From Mariniplasma anaerobium (GTDB lineage Bacteria > Bacillota_I > Bacilli_A > Acholeplasmatales > Acholeplasmataceae): a stretch of DNA of 64,000 bases. The position numbers and the translations under genes are program-made. The notes below the pieces were generated by a model, which was not told the origin of the DNA, ran no database searches, and saw only the letters and a list, made by a program, of their open reading frames with translations. This document shows, piece after piece, positions 16,232 through 25,449 of the stretch; position 1 is the first letter of the stretch; every line of letters starts with the position of its first letter. Location: the NCBI RefSeq assembly GCF_016865445.1, contig NZ_AP024412.1, positions 1,364,001-1,428,000 on the forward strand, read 5' to 3'.

Positions 16232-17701
16232 TTAATCTAAATAATATCCATATGTATGCATTTCATCTTCTAGCCAAGATTCTCTTTGAATTAAGTAGTT
16301 TTTTAAATAAATAATTTGTTTTAAATAGGTATTTGCTTCTAGCATTTCTTGTGGATTTGGCCATACATATTCATCTAGTATTGTCCAAGTTGCAAAATTA
16401 TCAATTGCATACGGATATAGTAAATTAGAAACATAATCAAGTTCAAATAATAAATCATCAAAATATAGGTCCATAACTTCTTTAAATCTTGCCGTATATT
16501 GTGTCTCAAAAGATTTCTTTTGAATAAGTTTTCTAAACCATGGATTATAGTCTACCCAGTAACCTTCTGGTCCATAATCATAATAGTCACCATTACCACT
16601 AGAGATATCAAAATCCCACGATGGTCCCATTTTTAATTTTTGATCTACATCTTTGTATGTATAGACACTCGAATACCCAATATCTACTTGCTTAAACAGC
16701 TCAGCTAAGATAAAATAGTCAATAAAATTATCAACATCAATATAATCTTCATAGGTGTCATTTTCTATAGAAATTAAGAATTCATTCAAATAAGTCTTCA
16801 TATAATCAATTTTATCATCTACTATATCAGATGTGTAATCTTCCATATCTGGTGATTTTATGACGAAATTCCTTCCATCTACTTTAAACCAATCTATGTC
16901 CATAACACCCTCTTGATTTACTCTATCGTCTGCTTCTAATTCGATAAGAAACCCACCATCACTACGTTCTGATTCATCTATTGAAAGTCTATTAGAATCG
17001 ACTTCAACTTGTTCTGTTAGCAAGTATAAGCCTTGATAAACTTCATTAACATGTAAATTCACATATCTAGTTTCTAAAAAACGATCAACATTAAGAAACT
17101 GAGTAAAATATTGAGCAAGATAATTTCTCATTAAAGATTTATCATTGTATTCAGCTAATAAAACATATTCTTTTGCTGCTGCCATGCCTAATAAGCTTTG
17201 TCTTTCATCAAATTTTATTTTATATGGTTTTTTTGGATACTCCCAAGTTGAATTTCCTCTACCTCTAATACGAAGGCCAAGTTCATCTTTAGAAAATGGT
17301 CCATCATCTTCTAATGAAAGATTTCCTCTGATATAATCATCTTTAGAAGTAATTTCTTGCTGATTTTCAGTAGAAATGTACAAATCATATATAATTTTTG
17401 ATTTTTTGACTAATATTTGTTTAGATACTTTAATTTCATCATCATTTTCTAATACAACATCAATCGTAATTTCTATATCTTTATTACTGTACGGAAATTC
17501 TATTTTCTCTATTTTTTCATCATTATAATAATATGAAACAGGTGTATTTTCATAGGTTTGTGGTAAATCCATATCTGCTGTGATAGTGCTATCTAAATCT
17601 AAAATAAATTTTTCAAAATCACTATATGCACTGTTTTCATTACAAGCCATTAAAGTTGTTGCTAAAAATAAAAACAATAGCAATAAAATGCTTTTTTTCA
17701 T
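16232..17701 (-). CDS. CotH kinase-fold lipoprotein
   Basis: 489 residues. Signal MKKSILLLLFLFLATTLMAC with lipobox LMAC (Cys20) predicts anchoring to the outer face. From about 115 it matches the CotH family: LGLRIRGRGNSTWEYPKKPY, KEYVLLAEYNDKSLMRNYLA and the metal-binding block WDFDISSGNGDYYDYG. The Bacillus spore-coat CotH is a secreted protein kinase of the CotH/Fam20 type. In a non-sporing, wall-less bacterium a surface-protein kinase or scaffold role is an inference. It sits 41 bases from the thiN stop and lies inserted in the thiN-rpmB interval. Confidence 0.82.
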   Translation of the reverse strand: MKKSILLLLFLFLATTLMACNENSAYSDFEKFILDLDSTITADMDLPQTYENTPVSYYYNDEKIEKIEFPYSNKDIEITIDVVLENDDEIKVSKQILVKKSKIIYDLYISTENQQEITSKDDYIRGNLSLEDDGPFSKDELGLRIRGRGNSTWEYPKKPYKIKFDERQSLLGMAAAKEYVLLAEYNDKSLMRNYLAQYFTQFLNVDRFLETRYVNLHVNEVYQGLYLLTEQVEVDSNRLSIDESERSDGGFLIELEADDRVNQEGVMDIDWFKVDGRNFVIKSPDMEDYTSDIVDDKIDYMKTYLNEFLISIENDTYEDYIDVDNFIDYFILAELFKQVDIGYSSVYTYKDVDQKLKMGPSWDFDISSGNGDYYDYGPEGYWVDYNPWFRKLIQKKSFETQYTARFKEVMDLYFDDLLFELDYVSNLLYPYAIDNFATWTILDEYVWPNPQEMLEANTYLKQIIYLKNYLIQRESWLEDEMHTYGYYLD

Positions 17702-17742
17702 TCAAAACACCTCCATACAAGAAAAATTTTTAGAATTTCTTT

Positions 17743-18351
17743 TTATCTATCCCTAGATGATAAAACAACTAAGACTTTACCTTCTTTTACACATATATGT
17801 CCTGAATCATTTATAATCTCATTACTAATGCCAAGTGGATCATATCGTTTGAGTTCATATGTCTCTAAAGGATACTTAAAGCCCTTTAAAGTTATCAAAG
17901 CATTATCATATGCAAATATAGATACATAGCCCTTAAAATCGACTATATAGTCCTGATTTTCAAGCATAAATATTTCGCTTTTATCATTTATGATTTTGAG
18001 CTTGGGAAATTTATTAAAAAGTAATATATGTGCCATAAAATGTTCAACTCTATTACCACCAATACCACCAACCATGATATATTCATCTGGATTTAGTTTT
18101 TGTGCTTCAATAAGCGCTTGATATGAATCAGTAACATCTTTAATTGGATCTAGTTTTAAGACATTTAAGGTGTTTAAAATCCCATGATGATTAAGCGAAT
18201 CAAAATCACCAATTGCTAAATTGATGGGTATTCTTTGTTTATATAAACTTAATACTGCTTGATCAACAGCTATGATATAATCATCATCTTTCAAAGAGAT
18301 GATTTTTTTTATATCTTTAGGTACGGGATGGACAACAATTAAAACTCTCAT
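17743..18351 (-). CDS. thiN: Thiamine pyrophosphokinase
   Basis: 202 residues. Transfers pyrophosphate from ATP to thiamine. It has the TPK catalytic pattern: DDYIIAVDQAV, then LAIGDFDSLNHHG with the conserved Asp-rich loop, then GGIGGNRVEHFMAH. The C-terminal thiamine-binding domain follows. It overlaps rpe by 4 bases, so translation is coupled. This position after rpe matches Bacillus thiN. Confidence 0.88.
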   Translation of the reverse strand: MRVLIVVHPVPKDIKKIISLKDDDYIIAVDQAVLSLYKQRIPINLAIGDFDSLNHHGILNTLNVLKLDPIKDVTDSYQALIEAQKLNPDEYIMVGGIGGNRVEHFMAHILLFNKFPKLKIINDKSEIFMLENQDYIVDFKGYVSIFAYDNALITLKGFKYPLETYELKRYDPLGISNEIINDSGHICVKEGKVLVVLSSRDR

Positions 18352-18977
18352 TTAAGTGAATTTATAGCGTCTTTTGGATCTTTATGATTAAACACATAAC
18401 TGCCCGCAACTGCCATGTCTACTCCACTTTTTTTACATATATCAATAGTCTTATCAGAGATACCACCATCAACTTCTATTAAGAAGTCTAGTTTTTTCTC
18501 TTTTCTGATCTTAACAAGTTCAACAACTTTATCCATCATATCTTCCATGAAAGATTGTCCGCCAAACCCCGGCTCTACTGTCATAACTAATACAAGATCA
18601 CAATCCTTTAGGTAAGGGATTATATCATACACTTTTGTTTTAGGTTTTAGAGACAAACCAACTTTTACGTTTGCTTGTTTAATCTTTTTGATAGATTCTT
18701 CTGTATGATTTGCTTCTATATGAATGGTTAAATATTCTGTGTTTGGAAAAACAAATTGATCAATCCAAAATAAAGGATCAGTTACCATAAGATGAATATC
18801 TAATGGTAGTTTAGAAACTTTAGAAATGGATCTTGATATATGTGGTCCAAAAGATATATTGGGGACAAAATGTCCATCCATCACATCTAAATGAATTTTA
18901 TCTGCTGATTCGATTTTTATCAATTCTTCTTCTAATCTTGCAAAGTTTGCAGTTAATATAGATGGTGCAATTAACAT
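18348..18977 (-). CDS. rpe: Ribulose-phosphate 3-epimerase
   Basis: 209 residues, normal length. Interconverts ribulose-5-phosphate and xylulose-5-phosphate in the pentose phosphate pathway. TIM-barrel signatures are all present: MLIAPSILTANFARLEEEL, HLDVMDGHFVPNISFGP, PLDIHLMVTDP, VMTVEPGFGGQSFM and EVDGGISDKTI. The metal-binding His and Asp residues are intact. Confidence 0.95.
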   Translation of the reverse strand: MLIAPSILTANFARLEEELIKIESADKIHLDVMDGHFVPNISFGPHISRSISKVSKLPLDIHLMVTDPLFWIDQFVFPNTEYLTIHIEANHTEESIKKIKQANVKVGLSLKPKTKVYDIIPYLKDCDLVLVMTVEPGFGGQSFMEDMMDKVVELVKIRKEKKLDFLIEVDGGISDKTIDICKKSGVDMAVAGSYVFNHKDPKDAINSLK

Positions 18978-18989
18978 ATGTTCACTTCC

Positions 18990-19946
18990 TTAATATTTAT
19001 CTTTTTGTGTCTCTATTTCATGATAAAATTTCTTATAATTTTCATATCTAGATTCTAATATCTCATGGCTTTCAACAGCCTCTTTAACACGACATCCTGG
19101 TTCATGGATATGGTTACAATTGCCTTTAAACTTACATGAATTACCATACTCAATAAAATCTGGATAAAAAGTTTTTAAATCTTCTTTATGGAAAATCTGA
19201 AACTCTATTTTAGAAAAACCTGGTGTATCAACAATAAACCCTTGATTATATTCATACAACTCAGTATGTCTAGTGGTATGTTTTCCTCGACCTAACGCCT
19301 TAGATATTTCTTGTGTTTTTAAGTGCAATTCAGGCATTAAAGCATTTAATAAAGTAGATTTACCAACACCCGTTTGACCAGCTAAAACTGTAATCTTATC
19401 TTTAAATATATCAGCTAAAACATCTATGCCGATACGTTGTTTACTATTGACATAATAAATCTTATAGCCCATCGTTTCATAATAGAGCATATCTTTTTTT
19501 AATTCATTAAGTTTTTCTTCTTCAATTAAATCTATTTTAGAGATGATTAACACTGGTGTTAATCTCTCTTGATTTAAGATAATTAAAAATTTGTCTAACA
19601 AATTAAAACTAAAATCAGGATTCACTGCAGAAAACACCAATAAAACTTGATCAATATTTGCCACATCAGGTCTTATAAGTTCGTTTTTACGAGGTTGAAT
19701 TTCAGTAATTAAGACTTGATCTTCAGCATCATCATAAATGACACGATCCCCTACTTTTGGACTAATTTGTAAGACTTTCGTCTCTTTTTTAGTTCTTTTC
19801 GTAAGTTGCTTATTAAAATCACTGTCTTCATTAACCTTCATGTATCTAAACTTGCCTCTAGCTTGGCATATAATTTCAGCTTTAGTTATATCATCTATAA
19901 CTGTATATTGATTTGCGATTAGTTTTTTTATAAATCCTTTTTTCAA
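18990..19946 (-). CDS. rsgA: Ribosome small-subunit-dependent GTPase
   Basis: 318 residues. A circularly permuted GTPase in late 30S assembly. N-terminal OB-fold (about 1-85, with CQARGKFRYMK), then the GTPase motifs in permuted order: ISKIDL (G4, about 137), GQTGVGKSTLLNAL (G1, about 190) and DTPGFSKIE (G3, about 240). A C-terminal zinc-binding part follows (CKFKGNCNHIHEPGCRVKEA). It lies 12 bases before rpe in the rlmN-rsgA-rpe-thiN operon. Confidence 0.95.
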   Translation of the reverse strand: MKKGFIKKLIANQYTVIDDITKAEIICQARGKFRYMKVNEDSDFNKQLTKRTKKETKVLQISPKVGDRVIYDDAEDQVLITEIQPRKNELIRPDVANIDQVLLVFSAVNPDFSFNLLDKFLIILNQERLTPVLIISKIDLIEEEKLNELKKDMLYYETMGYKIYYVNSKQRIGIDVLADIFKDKITVLAGQTGVGKSTLLNALMPELHLKTQEISKALGRGKHTTRHTELYEYNQGFIVDTPGFSKIEFQIFHKEDLKTFYPDFIEYGNSCKFKGNCNHIHEPGCRVKEAVESHEILESRYENYKKFYHEIETQKDKY

Positions 19947-19955
19947 ATGATCCTC

Positions 19956-20972
19956 CTATATATGTTGACTTCTTAATTGTCCACATGCTGCATTAATATC
20001 ATGACCTTGTTCTTTTCTTAAAGTCACTTGGATTTTGTTTTGCATTAATATATCATAAAATCTTAATTGTGATTCTCTTTTAGAGCGTTTATATGGGGCT
20101 TCTATGACTTCGTTATAAGGAATCAAATTCACATACACATTTAGCCCTCTAAGCCTTTGTACAAGCTCTAAAGCTACTTTTGGCGTGTCATTGATCTCAT
20201 CGATTAAGATATATTCAATAGTTACTCTTCTATTTGTTACTTTTAAGTAGTATTTGATGGCTTCAATGACTTCTTCAATTGGATATACTTTATTGATTTT
20301 CATCAATTTAGTTCTAATTTCATTATTTGGTGCATGTAAGCTGATCGCTAAATTAACTTGCATGTCAAAGTGTGCGTATTCTTTAATTTTATCAACGATA
20401 CCACTTGTTGATACTGTGATATGTCTTGCCCCTATGGATAAGCCTTTTGGATCATTGATTGTTTTTAAGAATTTAAGTAAATTCTCATAATTATCAAATG
20501 GTTCACCAATACCCATAACAACAACGTAATTGATACGTTCTTTTAATAAAAGTTCTGTTTGTATAATTTGTGCAATAATCTCACCTGATGTTAAATCTCT
20601 TTTCTTCTTTAATTGTCCTGAAGCACAAAAAGAACATCCAATATTGCACCCAACTTGTGTCGTTACACAAATGCTGTTTCCATAATGTTGTTTGATTAAA
20701 ACTGATTCAATTAAATGACCATCATGCAAGCTAAATAAACATTTTAATGTGCCGTCATTGCTTTCATGCTTTAAAACAAGTTCTAAAGCTTTTAAAGTAA
20801 AGTTTTGGCTTAAAAATTCTATCAATGCTTTAGGCATATTATTCATTTCATTGAAATCTTGTATTTTTTGGATATAAAGCCAATGCCAGAGCTGTTCAGC
20901 TCTGTATTTTTTATAGCCATTTTCTTTTAAATATTCTATTAAATCTGCTTTCTCTAAATCATAAATTAACAT
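19956..20972 (-). CDS. rlmN: 23S rRNA (adenine-2503-C2) methyltransferase, radical SAM
   Basis: 338 residues, typical length. It has the radical SAM motif GCNIGCSFCASG (three Cys near 110-117), MGIGEPFDN, and the catalytic C-terminal Cys in HDINAACGQLRSQ. It methylates A2503 in 23S rRNA and often A37 in tRNAs. First gene of the operon; downstream rsgA begins 9 bases after its stop. The neighbouring Bacillus genes prpC and prkC, normally between rlmN and rsgA, are missing here. Confidence 0.95.
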   Translation of the reverse strand: MLIYDLEKADLIEYLKENGYKKYRAEQLWHWLYIQKIQDFNEMNNMPKALIEFLSQNFTLKALELVLKHESNDGTLKCLFSLHDGHLIESVLIKQHYGNSICVTTQVGCNIGCSFCASGQLKKKRDLTSGEIIAQIIQTELLLKERINYVVVMGIGEPFDNYENLLKFLKTINDPKGLSIGARHITVSTSGIVDKIKEYAHFDMQVNLAISLHAPNNEIRTKLMKINKVYPIEEVIEAIKYYLKVTNRRVTIEYILIDEINDTPKVALELVQRLRGLNVYVNLIPYNEVIEAPYKRSKRESQLRFYDILMQNKIQVTLRKEQGHDINAACGQLRSQHI

Positions 20973-21020
20973 GTTATCACCTACTATGTATTATACACGA
21001 TTTTTGTTTAAACAAGAAAA

Positions 21021-21040
21021 AAACCTGAAGATTCAGGTTT
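21021..21040 (-). terminator. Terminator of pheST
   Basis: Stem AAACCTGA / TCAGGTTT around a 4-base loop, followed by T-rich sequence on the minus strand. It overlaps the last codons of pheT and precedes the rlmN operon. Confidence 0.8.
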
Positions 21041-23396
21041 ATTTTCTAACCTCTGCTTGATACTCATAGCTCAAGCGAGATGTTATCTTTTTCATCATCT
21101 TATCAACTTCTTCAGTCTCTAGTGTTTTAGATACATCATTAAACACTAAACTAAATGCAATTGATTTCTTACCTTCTTGGATATGTGAACCTTCATAAAC
21201 ATCAAAAACGTGAATCGATGTTAACTGTTTTTTAACTGTTTGTGCAATTAAATCTTTTAGTGCTTGAGCACTTACTTTTTGGTCAACGACAATAGCTAAA
21301 TCTCTTGATATATTAGGATATTTAGAAATCGCTTGAAATTCTACAGTTGTATCAACAGCTAAGATATCTTCGAAATCTACTTCTAAAATATATGTTTGAT
21401 TCATGTCTAATGCTTTTTGTTCATTTGGATGAACTTGACCAATATAGCCTATCACTTGATCATTTAAAACAATGTCCGCTTGACGATACGGATGAAGCTT
21501 ATCATGACTGGATGAGGCAACATATTTAAGATCAACACCTATTTGTTGAGTTAGTTTATCTAAGATGCCTTTTAGAACATAAAAATCAGTTTTAATACCT
21601 TCTTTTTGCCAGAAAGATTTATGCCATTGCCCACTCATAGCTATACCTAAATGTGTTTTTTCAATACCTTTCGCAAACACATGACCGATTTCATATACAT
21701 TAACAGCTTCTTGTTGTCTTTTTTGATTATAACTAATTGTTTGTAATAGACCATGTGCTAAACTTTGTCTTAGTGTTTTTTTATCTTCTGATAAAGGCAT
21801 TAAGACAGACACTGGATCTCCAATATGAAGATATCTATAAACATCTTTTTCTTCAACTAAAGTATAAGAAATAATTTCATTAAGTCCCATATCTGCTAAT
21901 TCATGTCTAAATGATCGGGTTAGTTTTTGTTTTGGTGTTAAATACCCATTGGTTTGACTTAAATGCTTAAGTGTAGGAATTTGATTTAATCCATACATTC
22001 TTGATACTTCTTCTAAGATATCTGCATCAATTTCTAAATCTAGACGATATGTTGGAGGTGTAATGATATAGTTATTATCTTGTACTAAAACTTCATAATT
22101 ATAGTTCTTGAAGTATGTAAGTAATTCTTTTTCTTTAATCTCAATGCCTAAAGATTCATTAAAATAGTTTTTATCTACTTTTATTTCAGGTCTATTTTGT
22201 TTTTTAGATATAACTTCTACGATACCTTTAGATACTTTAGCATCTGCAAGTTCTATTAAAAGTTCACTTGCTCTCTCTAGCCCTAAAAGCACTCTATTTT
22301 CATCAATGCCTCTTTCAAATCGAAGTGATGCATCACTCTTTAAATTTAATCTTTTAGATGTTTTAGCAATTCTTTTTGGATCAAAAAGCGCAGCTTCTAA
22401 AATTACACGTGTCGTGTTGTTATCAATCATAGAATTTTCTAATCCCATGACCCCACCAATCGCGATAACTTCTGATCCATTTGTAATGACAACGTCATCA
22501 CTATTTAAGACTCTTTTAACCTCATCTAGTGTTACAACATTTTCTTTATGTTTAGCGTCTCTAACGACGATATGATCGGTTTTAACTTTATCTTGGTCAA
22601 ACATATGAAGTGGTGTTCCATACTCAATTAATACATAATTTGAAATATCTACTACATTATTAATCGGTTTGATATCGTGTGCTAATAATGCACTTTTTAA
22701 CCACCATGGTGATTCTTTAATCTTCAGGTCACTAAATTCTCTTGCATAATATCTTAAGCAACCTTTGGATTTGATTTCTACTTTAACTTTATTTTCTTTA
22801 TTTATTTCTTTGATATTAAATGTAGGTATCTTTACACTTTGATTTGTTAGTGATCCAAGATCTAGGGCAAAGCCTAAGACAGACAATAAATCACCACGAT
22901 TAGGTGTTAAACCAAGTGTCATAGTCCAACCTTCTAAACTAAGTGCTTCTAGTGCCGGTGATCCTATTTCTTTAGGTTGGTTAAAATTATAAATACCATC
23001 ACTAAAATCATCAGGAATAAGTGATTCATCAATACCTAATTCTTTTAAAGAACAAATCATCCCAGCAGATTCTTGACCTCTAATGACTGATTTCTTAATT
23101 TTAAAATCACCTGGAAGGACACTTCCAACTTGTGCAACGATAACGTATTGATCTTTTGCGACATTAGGCGCTCCACAAACGATATTTTCTATTCTATCGC
23201 CTAAATCTACTGTTGTTATATTTAGATGATCAGAGTTTGGATGAGCTTGGCAAGTTAAGACTTTTCCTACAACTAAATTGGTAGATGAATTTAAAGCTTC
23301 AAAACTTTCAACTTCGATAATCTTTTGATTGGTTACTTCAAGTATATTTTCTGGAATATTTATCCATTTTTTAAGCATATTTTGTGTAATAATCAT
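21039..23396 (-). CDS. pheT: Phenylalanyl-tRNA synthetase beta chain
   Basis: 785 residues, standard bacterial length. N-terminal EMAP/tRNA-binding OB-fold (about 40-150, [17 protein letters not shown]), B3/B4 editing domain (about 200-400, [18 protein letters not shown]), B5 (about 405-475), a catalytic-like core ([16 protein letters not shown]), and a C-terminal anticodon-binding FDX domain ([14 protein letters not shown], about 693-785). It overlaps pheS by 4 bases. Confidence 0.95.
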   Translation of the reverse strand: MIITQNMLKKWINIPENILEVTNQKIIEVESFEALNSSTNLVVGKVLTCQAHPNSDHLNITTVDLGDRIENIVCGAPNVAKDQYVIVAQVGSVLPGDFKIKKSVIRGQESAGMICSLKELGIDESLIPDDFSDGIYNFNQPKEIGSPALEALSLEGWTMTLGLTPNRGDLLSVLGFALDLGSLTNQSVKIPTFNIKEINKENKVKVEIKSKGCLRYYAREFSDLKIKESPWWLKSALLAHDIKPINNVVDISNYVLIEYGTPLHMFDQDKVKTDHIVVRDAKHKENVVTLDEVKRVLNSDDVVITNGSEVIAIGGVMGLENSMIDNNTTRVILEAALFDPKRIAKTSKRLNLKSDASLRFERGIDENRVLLGLERASELLIELADAKVSKGIVEVISKKQNRPEIKVDKNYFNESLGIEIKEKELLTYFKNYNYEVLVQDNNYIITPPTYRLDLEIDADILEEVSRMYGLNQIPTLKHLSQTNGYLTPKQKLTRSFRHELADMGLNEIISYTLVEEKDVYRYLHIGDPVSVLMPLSEDKKTLRQSLAHGLLQTISYNQKRQQEAVNVYEIGHVFAKGIEKTHLGIAMSGQWHKSFWQKEGIKTDFYVLKGILDKLTQQIGVDLKYVASSSHDKLHPYRQADIVLNDQVIGYIGQVHPNEQKALDMNQTYILEVDFEDILAVDTTVEFQAISKYPNISRDLAIVVDQKVSAQALKDLIAQTVKKQLTSIHVFDVYEGSHIQEGKKSIAFSLVFNDVSKTLETEEVDKMMKKITSRLSYEYQAEVRK

Positions 23397-24412
23397 TTCT
23401 TGTCAACCCCTTTAAACTGATTTAAAAATCTTAAATCATTCATATAAAAATGTCTGATATCATCAATGTTGTATTTTAAAATCGCAATTCTTTCAACACC
23501 GATTCCAAAAGCATATCCTTTATATACTTTTGGATCATATCCACCCATTTTTAGCACATTAGGATGAACTAATCCTGCACCTAATACTTCGATATAGCCT
23601 TTAGTTCCATCTTTTTTCGTATATGAAACATCAACTTCTACACTTGGTTCAGTAAACGGAAAGTATGATGGTCTTAATCGAATATCACGATCACTACCAA
23701 ATAAGTGTTTGATCATGGTTAAAAGCGCATCTTTTAAATGAGCAAATGTAATGTTTTTATCAATGACTAATCCTTCAATTTGCATAAATTGATGTGAATG
23801 TGTTGGATCGTCATCATCTCTTCTATAAACCTTACCTGGACAGATAATAGATAAAGGTTGGCCTTTCATCTTTAGCATTGTTCTGGCTTGTACAGGTGAA
23901 GTGTGAGTTCTAAGTAACATTTCATCATCAATAAAAAATGTGTCTTGCATATCTCTAGCAGGATGGTCTTTATCAAGATTCATCATCTCAAAATTGTATA
24001 GATCATTTTCTAATTCTGGACCATCTTCAACTGTGTAACCCATACCTACAAATAAATCTTCGACATCTTCAATGACTTGGTTTAATGGATGCGTTGTTCC
24101 TTGATAAAATTTATATCCATCAAGTGATGGATCGATATGTTCATTTTGCAATGTTTCAAGTAAAGCTATTTCTTCTAAGCTTTGTTTTTTAGCAAAAATT
24201 GCTTGTTCAACATTTTGCTTAACTTGATTAACCATTTGTCCAAAAGCAGGTCTTTGATCATTTGGAAGATCTCTAAGTTTGCCCATCATCAAGGATACAT
24301 GGCCTTTTTTAGATAAATATTCAACTCTTATTTCTTCGAGTTCTGTTAAGGTTTTTATGTCTTTAATTTTCTCTAATGCTTCTTGTTGTAATGTGTTTAA
24401 TACTTCATTCAT
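23393..24412 (-). CDS. pheS: Phenylalanyl-tRNA synthetase alpha chain
   Basis: 339 residues from the ATG at 24412, chosen because AAGGAG precedes it by about 10 bases and homologues begin near [10 protein letters not shown]; the frame extends further upstream without support. Coiled-coil N-terminus, then the class II core: motif 2 with [26 protein letters not shown], and motif 3 [10 protein letters not shown] (here [13 protein letters not shown]). Controlled by the T-box leader directly upstream. Confidence 0.95.
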   Translation of the reverse strand: MNEVLNTLQQEALEKIKDIKTLTELEEIRVEYLSKKGHVSLMMGKLRDLPNDQRPAFGQMVNQVKQNVEQAIFAKKQSLEEIALLETLQNEHIDPSLDGYKFYQGTTHPLNQVIEDVEDLFVGMGYTVEDGPELENDLYNFEMMNLDKDHPARDMQDTFFIDDEMLLRTHTSPVQARTMLKMKGQPLSIICPGKVYRRDDDDPTHSHQFMQIEGLVIDKNITFAHLKDALLTMIKHLFGSDRDIRLRPSYFPFTEPSVEVDVSYTKKDGTKGYIEVLGAGLVHPNVLKMGGYDPKVYKGYAFGIGVERIAILKYNIDDIRHFYMNDLRFLNQFKGVDKK

Positions 24413-24442
24413 TTCTACATCTCTCCTTATATTAAAATAAAA

Positions 24443-24611
24443 GTCCCTAGACATAGTCTAAGGACGAAAATTCGCGGTACCACCTTAGTTCTAGGGATAT
24501 CCCTAGCACTTTATATCTTTAACGCAGACTAAACGGATGTGATTAGCATCTTTCAAGAATGAATTCATAAGATTAGTATTTACATAGATTCCACCAGCCT
24601 ATGCTCTCTAA
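24443..24611 (-). ncRNA. T-box leader (Phe) upstream of pheST
   Basis: Contains the conserved T-box sequence AAGGTGGTACCGCG (24473-24486, minus strand). An intrinsic terminator follows: GTCCTTAGAC / GTCTAGGGAC, then TTTTATTTT (24443-24464). A TTC triplet suitable as Phe specifier lies within 24556-24566, in the expected upstream stem. Uncharged tRNA-Phe would stabilise the antiterminator and turn on pheST. Confidence 0.88.
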
Positions 24612-24617
24612 AAATAA

Positions 24618-24645
24618 CTTATATCTTATTACTATGTTCTATCAA
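24618..24645 (-). promoter_or_regulatory. Promoter of the pheST T-box transcript
   Basis: -35 TTGATA (24640-24645) and -10 TATAAG (24618-24623) with a 16-base spacer, placing the start just ahead of the T-box stem I. Confidence 0.5.
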
Positions 24646-24660
24646 AAATTTTTTATTTAA

Positions 24661-25407
24661 TTAATTTCTACGTGAAGCTAATATTGCTAAGAATCTTAAT
24701 AATTCAATATAAATCCAAACGATTGTTACCATTAAACCAATAGCAACTACCCATTCATATTGTTTTGATGCGCCACCTTCAACAATTGTTTCAGCTCGAT
24801 CAAAATCAAGGGTTAACATTAATGCTCCAAAGATAACAAGCGCACCTGTAATGATTAAAGCAATTGAACCATTTAATTGAACATTAGCTACTAAACTTGG
24901 TGATACCCATGAGAATATCCCAAATAATATTGCAAGAATTAATATACTAAATAATGCAGTATACATGATTTTTCTAAATCTTGATGTTACTCTGATTGTT
25001 CTACTAGAATATAAGAATAACATAACTGCAAATATTGTTGCAGTAGCTACTACAGCTGTAATTGCAACACCAGGATACATGCCTTCAATAATCGCTGTTA
25101 AAAAACCTAATAATACGCCTTCAGATAATGCATAAACAATTGAAAACGGCATTGCAAGTCTTGGACTAAATGATGCGACCATAACTGAAATAAATGCTAT
25201 AATCATTGATCCAATTAATAATCCAATAAATGACCCTGAATTGATATATCCTTCTGATGCCATGAAAATCACTGTAAATCCACTACCTATAGCTAATATA
25301 AGTAATAATAATGTCTTTAAAGTAATGCCACCATATGTTGCCTCAGTGGTCCCTACGTAAGCTTCATCTCTTTGTATTTTACTAAAAACTGGGTTGGAAC
25401 TTCTCAT
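24661..25407 (-). CDS. Bax inhibitor-1/YccA family membrane protein
   Basis: 248 residues from the ATG at 25407, chosen because AAGGAG is 8 bases upstream; a GTG three codons earlier would overlap the ribosome site. About seven hydrophobic segments follow a short polar N-terminus (MRSSNPVFSKIQRDEAY). The fold pattern (LLILAIGSGFTVIFM, then FAVMLFLYSSRTIRV, LALIITGALVIFGALMLTLDFD) matches the Bax-inhibitor-1-like family with the N-terminal extension of the BaxI_1 group. Thought to be calcium-leak channel-like proteins. Co-transcribed with polC, 42 bases upstream. Confidence 0.8.
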   Translation of the reverse strand: MRSSNPVFSKIQRDEAYVGTTEATYGGITLKTLLLLILAIGSGFTVIFMASEGYINSGSFIGLLIGSMIIAFISVMVASFSPRLAMPFSIVYALSEGVLLGFLTAIIEGMYPGVAITAVVATATIFAVMLFLYSSRTIRVTSRFRKIMYTALFSILILAILFGIFSWVSPSLVANVQLNGSIALIITGALVIFGALMLTLDFDRAETIVEGGASKQYEWVVAIGLMVTIVWIYIELLRFLAILASRRN

Positions 25408-25449
25408 CGCTTTCACTCCTTTATATGAGATATTATATCTCTTTATTTT

